Source of the DNA: Kutzneria chonburiensis
GTDB taxonomy: Bacteria > Actinomycetota > Actinomycetes > Mycobacteriales > Pseudonocardiaceae
NCBI RefSeq assembly: GCF_028622115.1
Contig: NZ_CP097263.1
Coordinates: 992,001 to 1,056,000, forward strand
Direction of reading: 5' to 3'
Length of the DNA: 64,000 nucleotides
Shown here: in pieces, positions 26,490-35,916 of the stretch
How positions within the stretch are numbered: position 1 is the stretch's first letter
Layout of the letters: the number at the start of each line of letters is the position of its first letter
Notes under the pieces: generated by a model
Database searches by the model: none
Told to the model about the DNA's origin: nothing
Seen by the model: the letters and a program-made list of their open reading frames with translations, nothing else
Position numbers and translations under genes: made by a program

Positions 26490-29354
26490 ATGAGCATGTT
26501 GGACGGAGCGGCCGCCCCACGGGCGGTGCCGCGCCTGGTCAGTGCCGGCTGCGAGGAACACCTCGCGCTGGCCGCCGGCTGGCGTCGGCTGGCCGAGCTG
26601 GTGCGGCACGACGCCGAGCTGCGCCTGCACCTCGCGCTGCGTCCCCCGCGCGACCTTTCCGCCGACCTGGGCGACGGCCCGCAGCCGGCCCATCCGCGCG
26701 CGTCCGACCAGGTCCGCGTGGTGCCGTTGGCCGGGCTGCTGGATCGTCGGGCCACCGACGAGCGGAGCCTGCTGGAGCAGGTCGTCGCCAATCAGCACGA
26801 GCCGATCGACGCGCTGGACTTCGTCGCCGAGCACTTCGTGCGGCCGGTCGTCGCGGTGTGGCGAGCGCTGGTCGACCGGCACGGGCTGGTGCTGCTCGAC
26901 CTGGACGCCGTCACCTTCGAGCTCACGCCGGGCGTGCGCGCCACCGGCCGGATCGTGCTGACCTCGGTCGCCGGCCTGCGCGAGACGGACGGCATCGACC
27001 CGCTGGACGTGGCGCGTGCGTCCCAGGCCCTGCACGCCACCGTGAACACCTTGGCCGCGGGCTTCCAGCAGGCCAGCTTCGACGGCCGGCAGTACAAGGG
27101 ACGCACGGTCCGCGCCACTTTCGAGTCCGTGATGGCGGCCGAGCTGCGTTATCTCGCACCGGCGACCGCTGATCTGCTGCGCGGCGACCATCCGCTGGAC
27201 CGGCACGTGCATTCCGTGCCCGAGGAGCAGGACCGCCTGCTGCGCGAGGTGTTGCGCCGGGTCGAGGAGAGCTCGGCCGCCCGCCGCCGCGACCCGGCGC
27301 TGCCGGTGCCGGCCGTGGTCATCGACCTGGACCTTTGTGGACTGGTGCCCAAGGCGCGGACCCTGTACGCCGCCCGCACGTTGGCCGGTCCGCGTGAGGG
27401 CGCGCCGCAGGGCATTCCGGAGCTCGCCCGGCCGGGCACGCTGCGGGCGCTGCCGTCCTACTCCAAGCCGGCCTGGGACCGGTTCCTCGAGGTGTCCGGT
27501 GTGGCCGGGCGCTACCCGGACGTCGAGTGGGACGACGTGCACGCCGAGTTCTGCCCGGCGTTCTACCGGCCGTGGGAGCGATTGCGTTCCGACTCGCTCG
27601 CGCCCGGCCTTGTCCGTTTCGTACGGGACGTGGAGGACGCCGGCGGCGAGGTCGTGTTCAACACCGGCCGGCGGGACCGGGTGCGCGAGCACACCACCGC
27701 CGTGCTGGCCCGGGGTGGGCTCAACCACGTGCGGCTGCTCACGCTGCCCAATGACCGGGTGCGGCCGATCGCCGAGCTGAAGGTGGAGAACCTGCGCCGG
27801 CTGGGCGAGTTGGACGTGGTCGCCGTGTTCGACGACCTCACCGAGAACCGCCAGGTGCTGCGGGATTCCTTCCCCGGCGCGATGGTCGTCGCCGTCGAGG
27901 CGCCCGGTTTCGTCAGCGACCGCGCGCCCGGCTGCCCGCCGCCCGACGGCGCGCCGCTGATCGCCACCTTCGAACGGCTGCCGCGGCTGGCCGGCAGCGG
28001 CGCGCCGGCCTTGTCCCACACGCATTCCATCGCCGAGTTGCAGGTCAGCGAGCTGTCCGTGGGGCTGCCCGCGCGGGGCCACGCCGTCAATCTCTCGGTG
28101 GCGCAAACGTTGTCGGTGATCGACCGGCTCGTCGCCGAAGCCGACGCCTCCGCCCAGCGCACGGCCGCCGCGGCGCCCGGACACCTGCGTGCCGCACTGT
28201 CCACTGTGGCCGATCCGTTGGAACGAACCGTGTTGCTGCTGCACCACGTGTTCATGCGCAAGCAGTTCCATCGCGGCTCCCGCGCGACGTACACGCCGGA
28301 GATGGCCCGCGACGACCTGATGCCGTTCCTGCGGCAGAACCAGCCGATCCAGGTCGTGGTGCCCGGGTTCCCGGTGAAGCAGAGCCAGAGCGGGCTCAAG
28401 GCCACCGGCGTGTTGCCCGACCTGGCCGAGCTCGGCGTGCTGGTCCGGCTGCGTGAGCTCCAGCAGACCGTGAAATGCCTGTACGCGCCCGGCCTTCGCA
28501 TCACCGTGCTCACCGACGGGCACCACTTCCGGCCCCGCCCCGCCGTGATCGTCGAGTCGTACCTGCGCAAGCTCAACCAGTACCTGCGGTTGGTCGGCGG
28601 TCAGGACTTCCTGGAGTTCGCCGACATCGACGACGTGGCCCGGCGTCGAATAGGGTCCTCTTTGGACAGTGAGCGGATCGTGCTCATCGAGTACTTCCAG
28701 AACGCCTTCCGCAAGGCCTTCGGCGAGCTCGACATCGCCGCCGACCCGATGGGCGTGCTGTCACGGGTGTCCGATGTGGACCCCATGGCCGAGCACACCC
28801 CTGGCGGGCTCGTCTTCCGTGACATGTTCCGCTCCATCCTGCACTCCGTCGCCCTCGACGTGCCGCCCGGCAAGGACCGCATGTCCTGGGCCCGTGCCGT
28901 CTACGCCGACCCGTACCAGCTCGCCGACCCCGCCACGCCCGCCCCCGTCGTCCGGGCCCGCCGGCAGGTCCTCCGTCAGGCGTGGAGCGACACCGTGCGC
29001 TATCTCTCCGCCGTCCTCACCGATCGGGAACTCGGCTACGACAGCCTTTTCACCCACCGGGTCCGCCTCACCGTCAGCATGCCTTCCCCCGGCCGCGTCG
29101 GCTTCGCCGCCCTCGGCGGCTCTGCTTTGTTGCCGTGGCACGGCACCGCCGCCGTCGACGAGAAGGGCACCCTCTCCACCGACTTCGCCATCTGGCTCTA
29201 CGACCAGGGTTTCGTGCCGGTCTACTCACCCGTGCTCGGCTACCGCCAGCCGTGGCTGATGGCCCCCGTGACCTCCACCGCGGTCGTCGACAGCTCCCGT
29301 GGCGCCCAGTTGATCCCCGAGCTGTTGGAGGGAATTCACTTGCGCCGCAAGTGA
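26490..29354 (+). CDS. Three-part fusion: unknown N-domain, HAD-like domain, Dit1/PvcA isonitrile-synthase-like domain
   Basis: A 954-residue protein. Residues 1-260 are a helical domain of unknown type. Residues 272-500 look HAD-like: VVIDLDLCG (Asp279/Asp281), VVFNTGRR (motif II) and VAVFDDLTEN (motif IV). Residues 580-954 match the Dit1/PvcA family: VVPGFPVKQSQSGLKATGVLPD, LYAPGLRITVLTDGHHFRP, then VESYLRKLNQYLRL. PvcA/IsnA enzymes turn tyrosine or tryptophan into isonitriles with ribulose 5-phosphate as carbon donor; Dit1 acts in yeast dityrosine synthesis. Typical members are about 330 residues, so the fusion is unusual. No PvcB-like oxygenase lies nearby. ATG at 26490 is preferred; it stands alone under a CRP-like site. 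Confidence 0.8.
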   Translation: MSMLDGAAAPRAVPRLVSAGCEEHLALAAGWRRLAELVRHDAELRLHLALRPPRDLSADLGDGPQPAHPRASDQVRVVPLAGLLDRRATDERSLLEQVVANQHEPIDALDFVAEHFVRPVVAVWRALVDRHGLVLLDLDAVTFELTPGVRATGRIVLTSVAGLRETDGIDPLDVARASQALHATVNTLAAGFQQASFDGRQYKGRTVRATFESVMAAELRYLAPATADLLRGDHPLDRHVHSVPEEQDRLLREVLRRVEESSAARRRDPALPVPAVVIDLDLCGLVPKARTLYAARTLAGPREGAPQGIPELARPGTLRALPSYSKPAWDRFLEVSGVAGRYPDVEWDDVHAEFCPAFYRPWERLRSDSLAPGLVRFVRDVEDAGGEVVFNTGRRDRVREHTTAVLARGGLNHVRLLTLPNDRVRPIAELKVENLRRLGELDVVAVFDDLTENRQVLRDSFPGAMVVAVEAPGFVSDRAPGCPPPDGAPLIATFERLPRLAGSGAPALSHTHSIAELQVSELSVGLPARGHAVNLSVAQTLSVIDRLVAEADASAQRTAAAAPGHLRAALSTVADPLERTVLLLHHVFMRKQFHRGSRATYTPEMARDDLMPFLRQNQPIQVVVPGFPVKQSQSGLKATGVLPDLAELGVLVRLRELQQTVKCLYAPGLRITVLTDGHHFRPRPAVIVESYLRKLNQYLRLVGGQDFLEFADIDDVARRRIGSSLDSERIVLIEYFQNAFRKAFGELDIAADPMGVLSRVSDVDPMAEHTPGGLVFRDMFRSILHSVALDVPPGKDRMSWARAVYADPYQLADPATPAPVVRARRQVLRQAWSDTVRYLSAVLTDRELGYDSLFTHRVRLTVSMPSPGRVGFAALGGSALLPWHGTAAVDEKGTLSTDFAIWLYDQGFVPVYSPVLGYRQPWLMAPVTSTAVVDSSRGAQLIPELLEGIHLRRK

Positions 29355-29355
29355 A

Positions 29356-30228
29356 CTAGCGGGCGCGGCGGCGGTCCCGGACCTCGGGCAGCGGCCGCAT
29401 GCCGGCCGCGGCGTAGGTGGCGACGGCGGCGATGTTGGCGCTCGTGGCGCAGACGAGCACGCTCGACGAGCCCAACTCGCGCAGCTTTGCCGCGGCGGCA
29501 AGAGTGATCGCCTTGCCGTGGCCGCGCCCGCGATGGTCCGGGTGCGCGCCCATCGGCTCGATCAACCCGGGCCGTCCCGCCCCGGCCGACCACACCGTGA
29601 CCGCGGCGACCGCGTTGTCCTGGTCGTCGAACGCGATCAGACAGCGGGCATCGGCGTACGGAATCCCGGCGGCCATCGCGTGCCAACGCTCCACCGTGAA
29701 CGTCGACACCGTGAACGCGGCCCGGTGCACGGCGACCCGTGCCTGTACCAGCGCCGGCCCGACCACCTCGACCCGCACGCCGGGGTCCGGCACCGGCTCC
29801 GAGAGATCGCGTCGCAGCGGCGTCCACGGGTCGTCGAAGCCCCAGCCGTCCTCGGACAGCACGTCGTGGATCACCGCACCGGCCGGCGCGTCGATGCCCA
29901 CCGGGCCGGTCGGCAGCACGCTGGTCATGTCCGCGACCAGCCGCCGCGCCAGCTCCTCGTCCGGCCGCGCGTCCGGCGCGATGACCAGCCGGAGCAGCGT
30001 GGGACTGTCCAGCAGGCCGAGCGCGACCATCCGCCCGTCTCGATGCCAGATCCGGACCGCGGCGGCCGTCGTCTCGGCGCTGAGCCGCCAGTACCAGCCG
30101 AGGTCGCCAGGATGCAGCTGCATCGGCGCGTCGTCGTGCTGCCACTCCCGCAGCACGCCAACGGCCTCGGCCAGCCCGTCGACCTGCGGCTGCCCCAACG
30201 TGATCGCCATCCCTCGATGACACACCAT
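29356..30228 (-). CDS. GNAT-family N-acetyltransferase
   Basis: A 290-residue protein whose C-terminal half is a GNAT domain: motif A PMGAHPDHRGRGHGKAI (acetyl-CoA pyrophosphate loop) and CATSANIAAVATYAAAGM near the end. The N-terminal 130 residues look like a second, degenerate GNAT half, giving the two-domain layout of mycothiol-synthase-like acetyltransferases. The acceptor is unknown. It converges on the HAD-Dit1/PvcA gene with one base between the stops. ATG at 30228 or ATG at 30210 may start it; neither has a well-spaced ribosome site. Confidence 0.85.
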   Translation of the reverse strand: MVCHRGMAITLGQPQVDGLAEAVGVLREWQHDDAPMQLHPGDLGWYWRLSAETTAAAVRIWHRDGRMVALGLLDSPTLLRLVIAPDARPDEELARRLVADMTSVLPTGPVGIDAPAGAVIHDVLSEDGWGFDDPWTPLRRDLSEPVPDPGVRVEVVGPALVQARVAVHRAAFTVSTFTVERWHAMAAGIPYADARCLIAFDDQDNAVAAVTVWSAGAGRPGLIEPMGAHPDHRGRGHGKAITLAAAAKLRELGSSSVLVCATSANIAAVATYAAAGMRPLPEVRDRRRAR

Positions 30229-30284
30229 CCGGGCAACCGATTTAGTCGGCGACCGGTGTGAGCGACGGCGAACGACAGCCGGCC

Positions 30285-30318
30285 GGTCGGGCGCTCAGCG
30301 GGAGAAGGGCGCCCGACC
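30285..30318 (-). terminator. Hairpin terminator after the hydroxyacyl-CoA dehydrogenase gene
   Basis: A 10-bp stem (30285-30294 with 30309-30318) with a 14-base loop lies 18 bases beyond the stop of the minus-strand dehydrogenase gene and upstream of the GNAT gene on the same strand. Confidence 0.6.
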
Positions 30319-30335
30319 CGGACGGCGGAAACAGC

Positions 30336-31199
30336 TCAGCCGGAGTAGTCGTAGAAGCCGCGGCCCGACTTCTTGCCCAGCAGGCCGGCGTCGACCATGC
30401 GCAGCAGCAGCGGCGGCGGCGAGTACAGCGGCTCCTTGAACTCCTCGTACATCGACTCGGCGATGGCCTTGGTGGTGTCGAGGCCGATCAGGTCGGTCAG
30501 CTGGAGCGGCCCCATCGGGTGCGCGCAGCCCAGCACCATGCCCTGGTCGATGTCGCCGGCGCTGGCGTAGCCCGACTCCATCATCCGGATCGCCGACAGC
30601 AGGTACGGGATGAGCAGCGAGTTCACCACGAAGCCGGCCCGGTCCTGGGCGGTGATGACCTCCTTGCGCAGCTGCCCGGCGGCGAAGCCACGCGCCCGCA
30701 GCGCGGTTTCCTGGCTGGTCAGCAGGGACGGCACCAGCTCGACCAGTTTGAGCACCGGCACCGGGTTGAAGAAGTGGATGCCGATCACGTTGGCCGGCCG
30801 CTGGGTGGCCATGCCCAGCTTCATGATCGGGATGGACGAGGTGTTGGAGGCGAAGATCGCCTCCGGGTCGGTGACCACCTTGTCCAGGGTGGTGAACACC
30901 TCGGTCTTGACCTGCTCGCTCTCGGCGACGGCCTCGACGACCAGCTCGCGGTCGGCGAAGTCGCCGAGGTCGGTGGTGAAGCGCATCCGGCCCTGCGCGG
31001 CGTCGCGGTCCTGTTCGGACAGCTTGCCGCTGCGCACGCCGCGGGCCAGCGACTTGGCGATCCGCTCCCGGCCCGCCTCCATCGCGGCCGGGCTCGCCTC
31101 GCTGACGATCACGTCCAGCCCGGCCCGCGCGCACACCTCCGCGATGCCCGAGCCCATCAGTCCGGCGCCAACCACGCCCACCCGGCGGATCTCAGCCAC
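30336..31199 (-). CDS. 3-hydroxybutyryl-CoA dehydrogenase
   Basis: A 287-residue single-domain 3-hydroxyacyl-CoA dehydrogenase (FadB2/Hbd type). The NAD-binding loop VGVVGAGLMGSGIAE is at the start, FASNTSSIPI and GIHFFNPVPVLKLVEL carry the catalytic His and the conserved NP, and the C-terminal dimerisation domain ends GKKSGRGFYDYSG. It oxidises 3-hydroxybutyryl-CoA or longer homologues with NAD(P), in beta-oxidation, butyrate or polyhydroxybutyrate metabolism. It is monocistronic by position, with a terminator behind it. Confidence 0.95.
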   Translation of the reverse strand: MAEIRRVGVVGAGLMGSGIAEVCARAGLDVIVSEASPAAMEAGRERIAKSLARGVRSGKLSEQDRDAAQGRMRFTTDLGDFADRELVVEAVAESEQVKTEVFTTLDKVVTDPEAIFASNTSSIPIMKLGMATQRPANVIGIHFFNPVPVLKLVELVPSLLTSQETALRARGFAAGQLRKEVITAQDRAGFVVNSLLIPYLLSAIRMMESGYASAGDIDQGMVLGCAHPMGPLQLTDLIGLDTTKAIAESMYEEFKEPLYSPPPLLLRMVDAGLLGKKSGRGFYDYSG

Positions 31200-31360
31200 A
31201 GGGATCCTTCCTCCTTCATCGGTTCACCGTCGCCGGACAGGATCGCTGGCCGGCGAGGCCAACTGTATCTGTTCACCGCCGGACGGCTCCTCCGAAGCAC
31301 GTGACGTCGTTTTCCGCATTGATCAGAAATGCCGCGACGCCGCGCGGGAGGTGCTTCGCA

Positions 31361-32293
31361 TTGACCGAGACCACCATGGCGCCGAGCGAGCTCGGCGTCC
31401 GATTGTTCACCCCGCCGCCCGCCGATTTCGATCCGTTCACCGCCGATCAGCGTGAACTGCTGGTGCACGGATTCCCGGCCCGTCCCGACCAGGACACCGA
31501 GCGGCCGCTCTACACGCAGTGGAAGCGCAGAGTCAGCAGAAAGTACACCAGAATCGAGCCGGTGTTCGTGCGGAACACCGACAAGGTGCACGGCCCGATG
31601 CGCGGTCCGAGTGCGGAACCCGGCCAGCTGCTCGCGGCGCACAAGGCCAACGCCACCTCGACCAACTGGTCCGGCAGCGCCGTGTTCGCCGCGGCCGGCG
31701 ACTCGTTCAAGTGGGTCGAGGGCGAGTGGACGGTGGCCGACCCGGCCGACCCCAAGGGCGGCAAGACCTCGTACTACTCCTCGTCGTGGGTCGGCATCGA
31801 CGGCTGGGGCTCGCCCGACGTGCTCCAGGCCGGCACCGAGTCCTCGCTGGTCAACGGGGTGAAGAAGGTCTACGCCTGGTGGGAGTGGTACCCGGACTTC
31901 GAGATCGCCATCTCCAACTTCCCGATCTCCGCCGGCGACACCATGTTCTGCCTGATCTGCGCCACCTCGGCCACCACCGCCTCGATCTGGCTGACCAACG
32001 ACAGCACCGACCAGTCGGTGTCGTTCGCCATCACCGCGCCCAGCGGCACCACGCTGCGGGGCAATGTCGCGGAATGGATCGTGGAGACGCCGAACGTCGG
32101 CGGCTCGCCGACCACCCTGCCCGATTACGGCGTCGTCTATTTCGACGACGCGCAGGCATTGGCCAACAGCGCCGGCTGGATCGCCGGCAACACCGGAACG
32201 CCGCTCACGATGGTCAATTCCGGTGGCACCGCGCTGTCCACCCCGACGCTGAAGGCGACGGATCTGCTGAAGCTCACGTACAACGACGTGTGA
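31361..32293 (+). CDS. G1-family (eqolisin-like) glutamic endopeptidase
   Basis: A 310-residue protein with the eqolisin fold signature: STNWSGSAVF at the start of the domain, WVGIDGWGSPDVLQAGTES with the catalytic Gln, WWEWYPD, and AEWIVETP with the catalytic Glu. G1 peptidases are acid-active and best known from fungi, with scattered bacterial members. The TTG at 31361 is chosen for its well-spaced GGGAGG; GTG at 31301 and ATG at 31376 are alternatives. No signal peptide is seen from any of these starts, although the fold is normally secreted. About 90 residues precede the domain, possibly a propeptide. Confidence 0.85.
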   Translation: MTETTMAPSELGVRLFTPPPADFDPFTADQRELLVHGFPARPDQDTERPLYTQWKRRVSRKYTRIEPVFVRNTDKVHGPMRGPSAEPGQLLAAHKANATSTNWSGSAVFAAAGDSFKWVEGEWTVADPADPKGGKTSYYSSSWVGIDGWGSPDVLQAGTESSLVNGVKKVYAWWEWYPDFEIAISNFPISAGDTMFCLICATSATTASIWLTNDSTDQSVSFAITAPSGTTLRGNVAEWIVETPNVGGSPTTLPDYGVVYFDDAQALANSAGWIAGNTGTPLTMVNSGGTALSTPTLKATDLLKLTYNDV

Positions 32294-32294
32294 T

Positions 32295-33041
32295 TCAGAT
32301 TCCGCCGGCCACCCGCAGAATGGCACCGGAGGTGTAGGACGCCTGGTCGGACATGAGCCAGGCGATCGCGTCGGCGATTTCCGCTGGGTCGCCTGGTCGG
32401 CCCAGCGGGATCCGGCCGGCGGCCTTCCAGGCCCGCTCCGGGTCGCCGGACAGGGCGTGGATCTCGGTGTCGACCATGCCCGGCGCGACCGCGTTGACGC
32501 GGATGCCCTCCTTGGCGACCTCCTTGGCCAGGCCCACGGTCATCACGTCCACCGCGCCCTTGGACGCCGAGTAGTGCACGTACTCGCCGGGCCCGCCGTG
32601 GATGGTCGACGACGAGGAGATGAGCACGATGGAGCCGCCGTTGCCGCCGCGGGCGGTGGACATCGACTGGATGGCCCGCCGCGCCGACAGCAGTGCGCCG
32701 AGCACGTTCACCTCGACCAGGTAGCGGAGCTGGCTCACCGGCTGGTCGGCCAGCGGCGCCATCGGGCTGGTCACGCCGGCGTTGGCCACCAGGCCGGTGA
32801 TCTGCCCCAACTCCTCACGGGCCGTGCGGAACAGCACCTCGGTGTCGTCCTCACGGGACACGTCGGCCCGCACCGCGATGCACCGGCCGCCGGCGTCCAC
32901 GACCTCGCGGACGATCTTCTCGGCGGCCTCGACGTTCTCACGGAACGACAGGCACACCGCGTGCCCGTCGGCGGCCAGGCGTCGCACCGCCGCCGCGCCG
33001 ATGCCGCGGCTGCCGCCGGTGACGATCGTGACTGGAGACAC
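32295..33041 (-). CDS. Short-chain dehydrogenase/reductase
   Basis: A 248-residue classical SDR: cofactor loop TGGSRGIG, NAGVTSP, catalytic Ser in VLISSSST and the YxxxK pair in YSASKGAVD, and a VAPGMVDTE proline/glycine stretch. The Arg after the glycine loop (SFREN) suggests NADP preference. GTG at 33041 is chosen because GGGGGAACGA lies directly upstream. It is divergent from the AfsR-like gene with a 46-base gap and convergent with the G1 peptidase (one base between stops). The substrate is not predictable. Confidence 0.92.
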   Translation of the reverse strand: MSPVTIVTGGSRGIGAAAVRRLAADGHAVCLSFRENVEAAEKIVREVVDAGGRCIAVRADVSREDDTEVLFRTAREELGQITGLVANAGVTSPMAPLADQPVSQLRYLVEVNVLGALLSARRAIQSMSTARGGNGGSIVLISSSSTIHGGPGEYVHYSASKGAVDVMTVGLAKEVAKEGIRVNAVAPGMVDTEIHALSGDPERAWKAAGRIPLGRPGDPAEIADAIAWLMSDQASYTSGAILRVAGGI

Positions 33042-33087
33042 TCGTTCCCCCAAGCTCGTGCTTGCCAATACGGGCATTATCTCCCGT

Positions 33088-35916
33088 GTGGGGGTGCGCT
33101 ACGGGGTGCTCGGCCCGCTCGCGGTCGAGATCGACAGCAAGCCGACAGCGCTGCCGGCGGCCAAGCACCGGGTCGTGCTGGCGGCGCTGCTGCTCAGCGC
33201 CAACCGTCCGGTATCGGTGGACGAGCTGGCCGAGCGGCTGTGGGGCGAGGAGCCGCCGGCCAGCGCGAAGGCGACGTTGCAGGGCTACGTGCTGAGGCTG
33301 CGGCGCACGCTGTCCGGTGTGGACCCGCTGCGCACGCGGCCGCCGGGATATCTGATCGAGGTGGCGCCGGGGCAGCTCGACCTGGACGTTTTCCGTGCGC
33401 TGGTCACGGAGGCCGAGGAGGCGCCGCCGGCTGTCGCGGCGGAACGGCTGCGCGAGGCGTTGGACCTGTGGCGGGGGCCGGCGTTGTCGGACGTGCCGTC
33501 GCCGTCGCTGCATGCCGTGGCCGGGCGCTGGCTGGCGGAGCTGCGGATCAACGCCCTTGAGCGGCGGATCGACGCGGACCTGCGGCTCGGCCGGCACGCC
33601 GACCTGCTGGGCGAACTCGCCGGCCTGGTAGCGGATTCGCCGCTGCACGAGCCGTTCCGAGCCCAGCTCATGCTGGCTCTGCACCGCGCCGGGCGCACCG
33701 CCGACGCCCTGGAGACGTACCGGCAGGCGCGGTCGACGATCGTCGCCGAGCTGGGCATCGAGCCGGGGGAGCGGCTGCGGGAGCTGGAACGTGGCGTGCT
33801 GGCCGGTGATCCCACGCTGGACTGGACGCCGGATCGAGTGGTGATCAGGCCGCAGTCGCTGCCGCCGGACGTGGACCTGGTCGGGCGAGCATCCCTCGCC
33901 GCCGAGCTGACGGCCCGGCTGGCCGCGCCGTCCGGGCACTGCGGCCGGCCGGTGGTGCAGGTGATCGCCGGCATGTCCGGTGTCGGCAAGTCCGCCCTTG
34001 CCGTCCACATAGGCCACCAACTCCGCAGTCATTTCCCGGACGGCCGCCTGCACGCCACGTTGAGCGACGCCACCGGCCCCGTCCATCCGGCCGAGGTGCT
34101 GGGTCGACTGCTGCGGCTGTTGGGCGTGCTCGGCACTCATCTCCCGGACAGCGTCGAGGGCCGCTCCACGCTGCTGCGCGACCGCCTGGCCGGCCGGCGG
34201 GTGCTGCTGGTGCTGGACGATGTCGTGGACGAAGCCCAGGTCAGGCCGCTGATTCCGGGTGACGAGCACTCGGCCGTGCTGATCACCAGCCGCAATCGGC
34301 TCACCGGTTTGGCCGGCGCGCGGACCGTGGACCTGACCGTGCTCGATGGGCCGGACTCGCAGCGCCTGCTGGCGACCGTGCTCGGGGCTGCCCGTGTCGC
34401 CGCCGAGCCTGAGGCGGCAGCGGATCTGGTCCGGCAGTGCGGCGGGCTGCCGCTGGCGCTGCGGATCGCCGCCGCACGCCTGGCCGCCCGGACCAGCCGT
34501 CCGCTGAGCTGGCTGGTCGCCCAGCTGGACGACGAGCAGCGGCGGCTGGACGGCCTTGAGGCCGGCGACATGCAGGTGCGAGCCAGCCTCGCAAGCGGCT
34601 ACCGGGCGCTGGACGACGAGCGGCGTCGGGCCCTGCGGCTGTTGGGGGCGCTGGACAACACGGAGTACTCGCCCACGCTGGCCGCCGCCGTCCTGGACCG
34701 GCCGGCGCACCGGGCTGAACGGCTCGTCGAGGACCTCGTCGACGCCCAGCTGCTCGACGAGGTCGCCGGTCGGTACCGGATGCACGGGCTGGTCCGGCTC
34801 TACGCCCGTGAACAGGTGGACGCCGCCGAGCGGGACGAGGCCGTGTCACGGTCCTTGGACGCCTGGCTTGCCCTGGCCGAGGAGGCGGAGTCGTTGCTGC
34901 CCAATGCCGGCTGGCTGCCGCACCGGCAGGGGCGGGGCGGCCTGGAGGCCGGCGATCCGATGGCGTGGTTCGAGTTGGAACGGCCGCAACTGGCCATCGC
35001 CATCGAGCAGGCGGCTTTCGGCCATGCGGAACACTCATGGCGATTGGCCGCGGCATGCGAAGGCTTCCTGGAGCTGCGGGGCCACTGGGACGACTGGCGG
35101 CGCTGCCACGAGCGGGCGTTGGCCGCCGCCGTGACGGCCGGCGACCGTTGGGGCGAGGCCCGGATGCGGTACGGCCTCGGCCGGCTCTGCTTCGCCCAGG
35201 ACCGGCACGTCCTGGCCTCACGGCTGCTGGAGCAGGCCGTGGAACTGTGGGCCGACGATCGGCTGTCCCATGCGCACGCGTTGATGGCGCTGGGCGACGT
35301 GCACCATCACAACGGCCGCTTCGACCTGGCCCGGCAGTGCTTCACGCAGGCCGTCGCCGGATACGAGCACGACCACCGCGGCCGCATCAACGCCGGCTTC
35401 TGCCTGGGACTGGTGGATCGCGACCAGGGGGACGTGGAGGCGGCCAAAGCCGCGCTGGCGGCGGCGCTGGTCGGGTTCCGCGGCCTCGGCGACTCGTACG
35501 GGCAGGCCCAGGTGCTGCACTTCCTCGGGTCCTCGCACTGCAAATGGGGCGACCTGGACGCCGCCGAGCGGTACCTGGTCGAGGCGACCGCGCTGTACCG
35601 GGGCTTCGGCGACCGCCTCGGCGAGCTGCGCTGCGTCCGCCAGCTCGGGCACGTGCTCGTCACGCGCGGCGACACCGCCCGCGCCGAGCGGGTGCTCAGC
35701 GGCTGCCAGCGGGCGTTCGCCGAGATCGGCGACGTGTTCGGCGAGGCCACGACCTGCTGGAGCCTGGCCGAACTGGCCCTGCGCGACGGCGACGCCGGCC
35801 TCGGCCGGCGACGGCTCACCGACGCGCTCGACCTGTTCACCCGAGCCGGTCTCGAGCCGTGGCAGCGGCGCATGCGGGCCCGGTTGACCGAACTGGGCAG
35901 GTCAACCCCGGTATGA
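33088..35916 (+). CDS. AfsR/SARP-like regulator with BTAD, NB-ARC and TPR domains
   Basis: A 942-residue STAND-type regulator. Order: OmpR-like DNA-binding domain (YGVLGPLAVEI, LAERLWGEEPPASAKATLQGYVLRLRR), bacterial transcriptional activation domain, NB-ARC ATPase (IAGMSGVGKSALAVH; VLLVLDDVVDEAQ; VLITSRNRL; CGGLPLALRIAAARL) and a C-terminal TPR array (HALMALGDVHHHNGRFDLARQCF, and similar units). It lacks the LuxR motif seen in the LAL at 21252. SARPs activate specialised-metabolite clusters. No ribosome site precedes GTG 33088; CATTAT at 33075-33080 suits a leaderless start. Target unknown. Confidence 0.93.
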   Translation: MGVRYGVLGPLAVEIDSKPTALPAAKHRVVLAALLLSANRPVSVDELAERLWGEEPPASAKATLQGYVLRLRRTLSGVDPLRTRPPGYLIEVAPGQLDLDVFRALVTEAEEAPPAVAAERLREALDLWRGPALSDVPSPSLHAVAGRWLAELRINALERRIDADLRLGRHADLLGELAGLVADSPLHEPFRAQLMLALHRAGRTADALETYRQARSTIVAELGIEPGERLRELERGVLAGDPTLDWTPDRVVIRPQSLPPDVDLVGRASLAAELTARLAAPSGHCGRPVVQVIAGMSGVGKSALAVHIGHQLRSHFPDGRLHATLSDATGPVHPAEVLGRLLRLLGVLGTHLPDSVEGRSTLLRDRLAGRRVLLVLDDVVDEAQVRPLIPGDEHSAVLITSRNRLTGLAGARTVDLTVLDGPDSQRLLATVLGAARVAAEPEAAADLVRQCGGLPLALRIAAARLAARTSRPLSWLVAQLDDEQRRLDGLEAGDMQVRASLASGYRALDDERRRALRLLGALDNTEYSPTLAAAVLDRPAHRAERLVEDLVDAQLLDEVAGRYRMHGLVRLYAREQVDAAERDEAVSRSLDAWLALAEEAESLLPNAGWLPHRQGRGGLEAGDPMAWFELERPQLAIAIEQAAFGHAEHSWRLAAACEGFLELRGHWDDWRRCHERALAAAVTAGDRWGEARMRYGLGRLCFAQDRHVLASRLLEQAVELWADDRLSHAHALMALGDVHHHNGRFDLARQCFTQAVAGYEHDHRGRINAGFCLGLVDRDQGDVEAAKAALAAALVGFRGLGDSYGQAQVLHFLGSSHCKWGDLDAAERYLVEATALYRGFGDRLGELRCVRQLGHVLVTRGDTARAERVLSGCQRAFAEIGDVFGEATTCWSLAELALRDGDAGLGRRRLTDALDLFTRAGLEPWQRRMRARLTELGRSTPV

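Noticed and set aside
26328-28526. 732-codon minus-strand frame over the HAD-Dit1/PvcA gene
   Set aside because: Antisense noise rich in His, Gln, Gly and Arg; the plus-strand gene has clear domain motifs.
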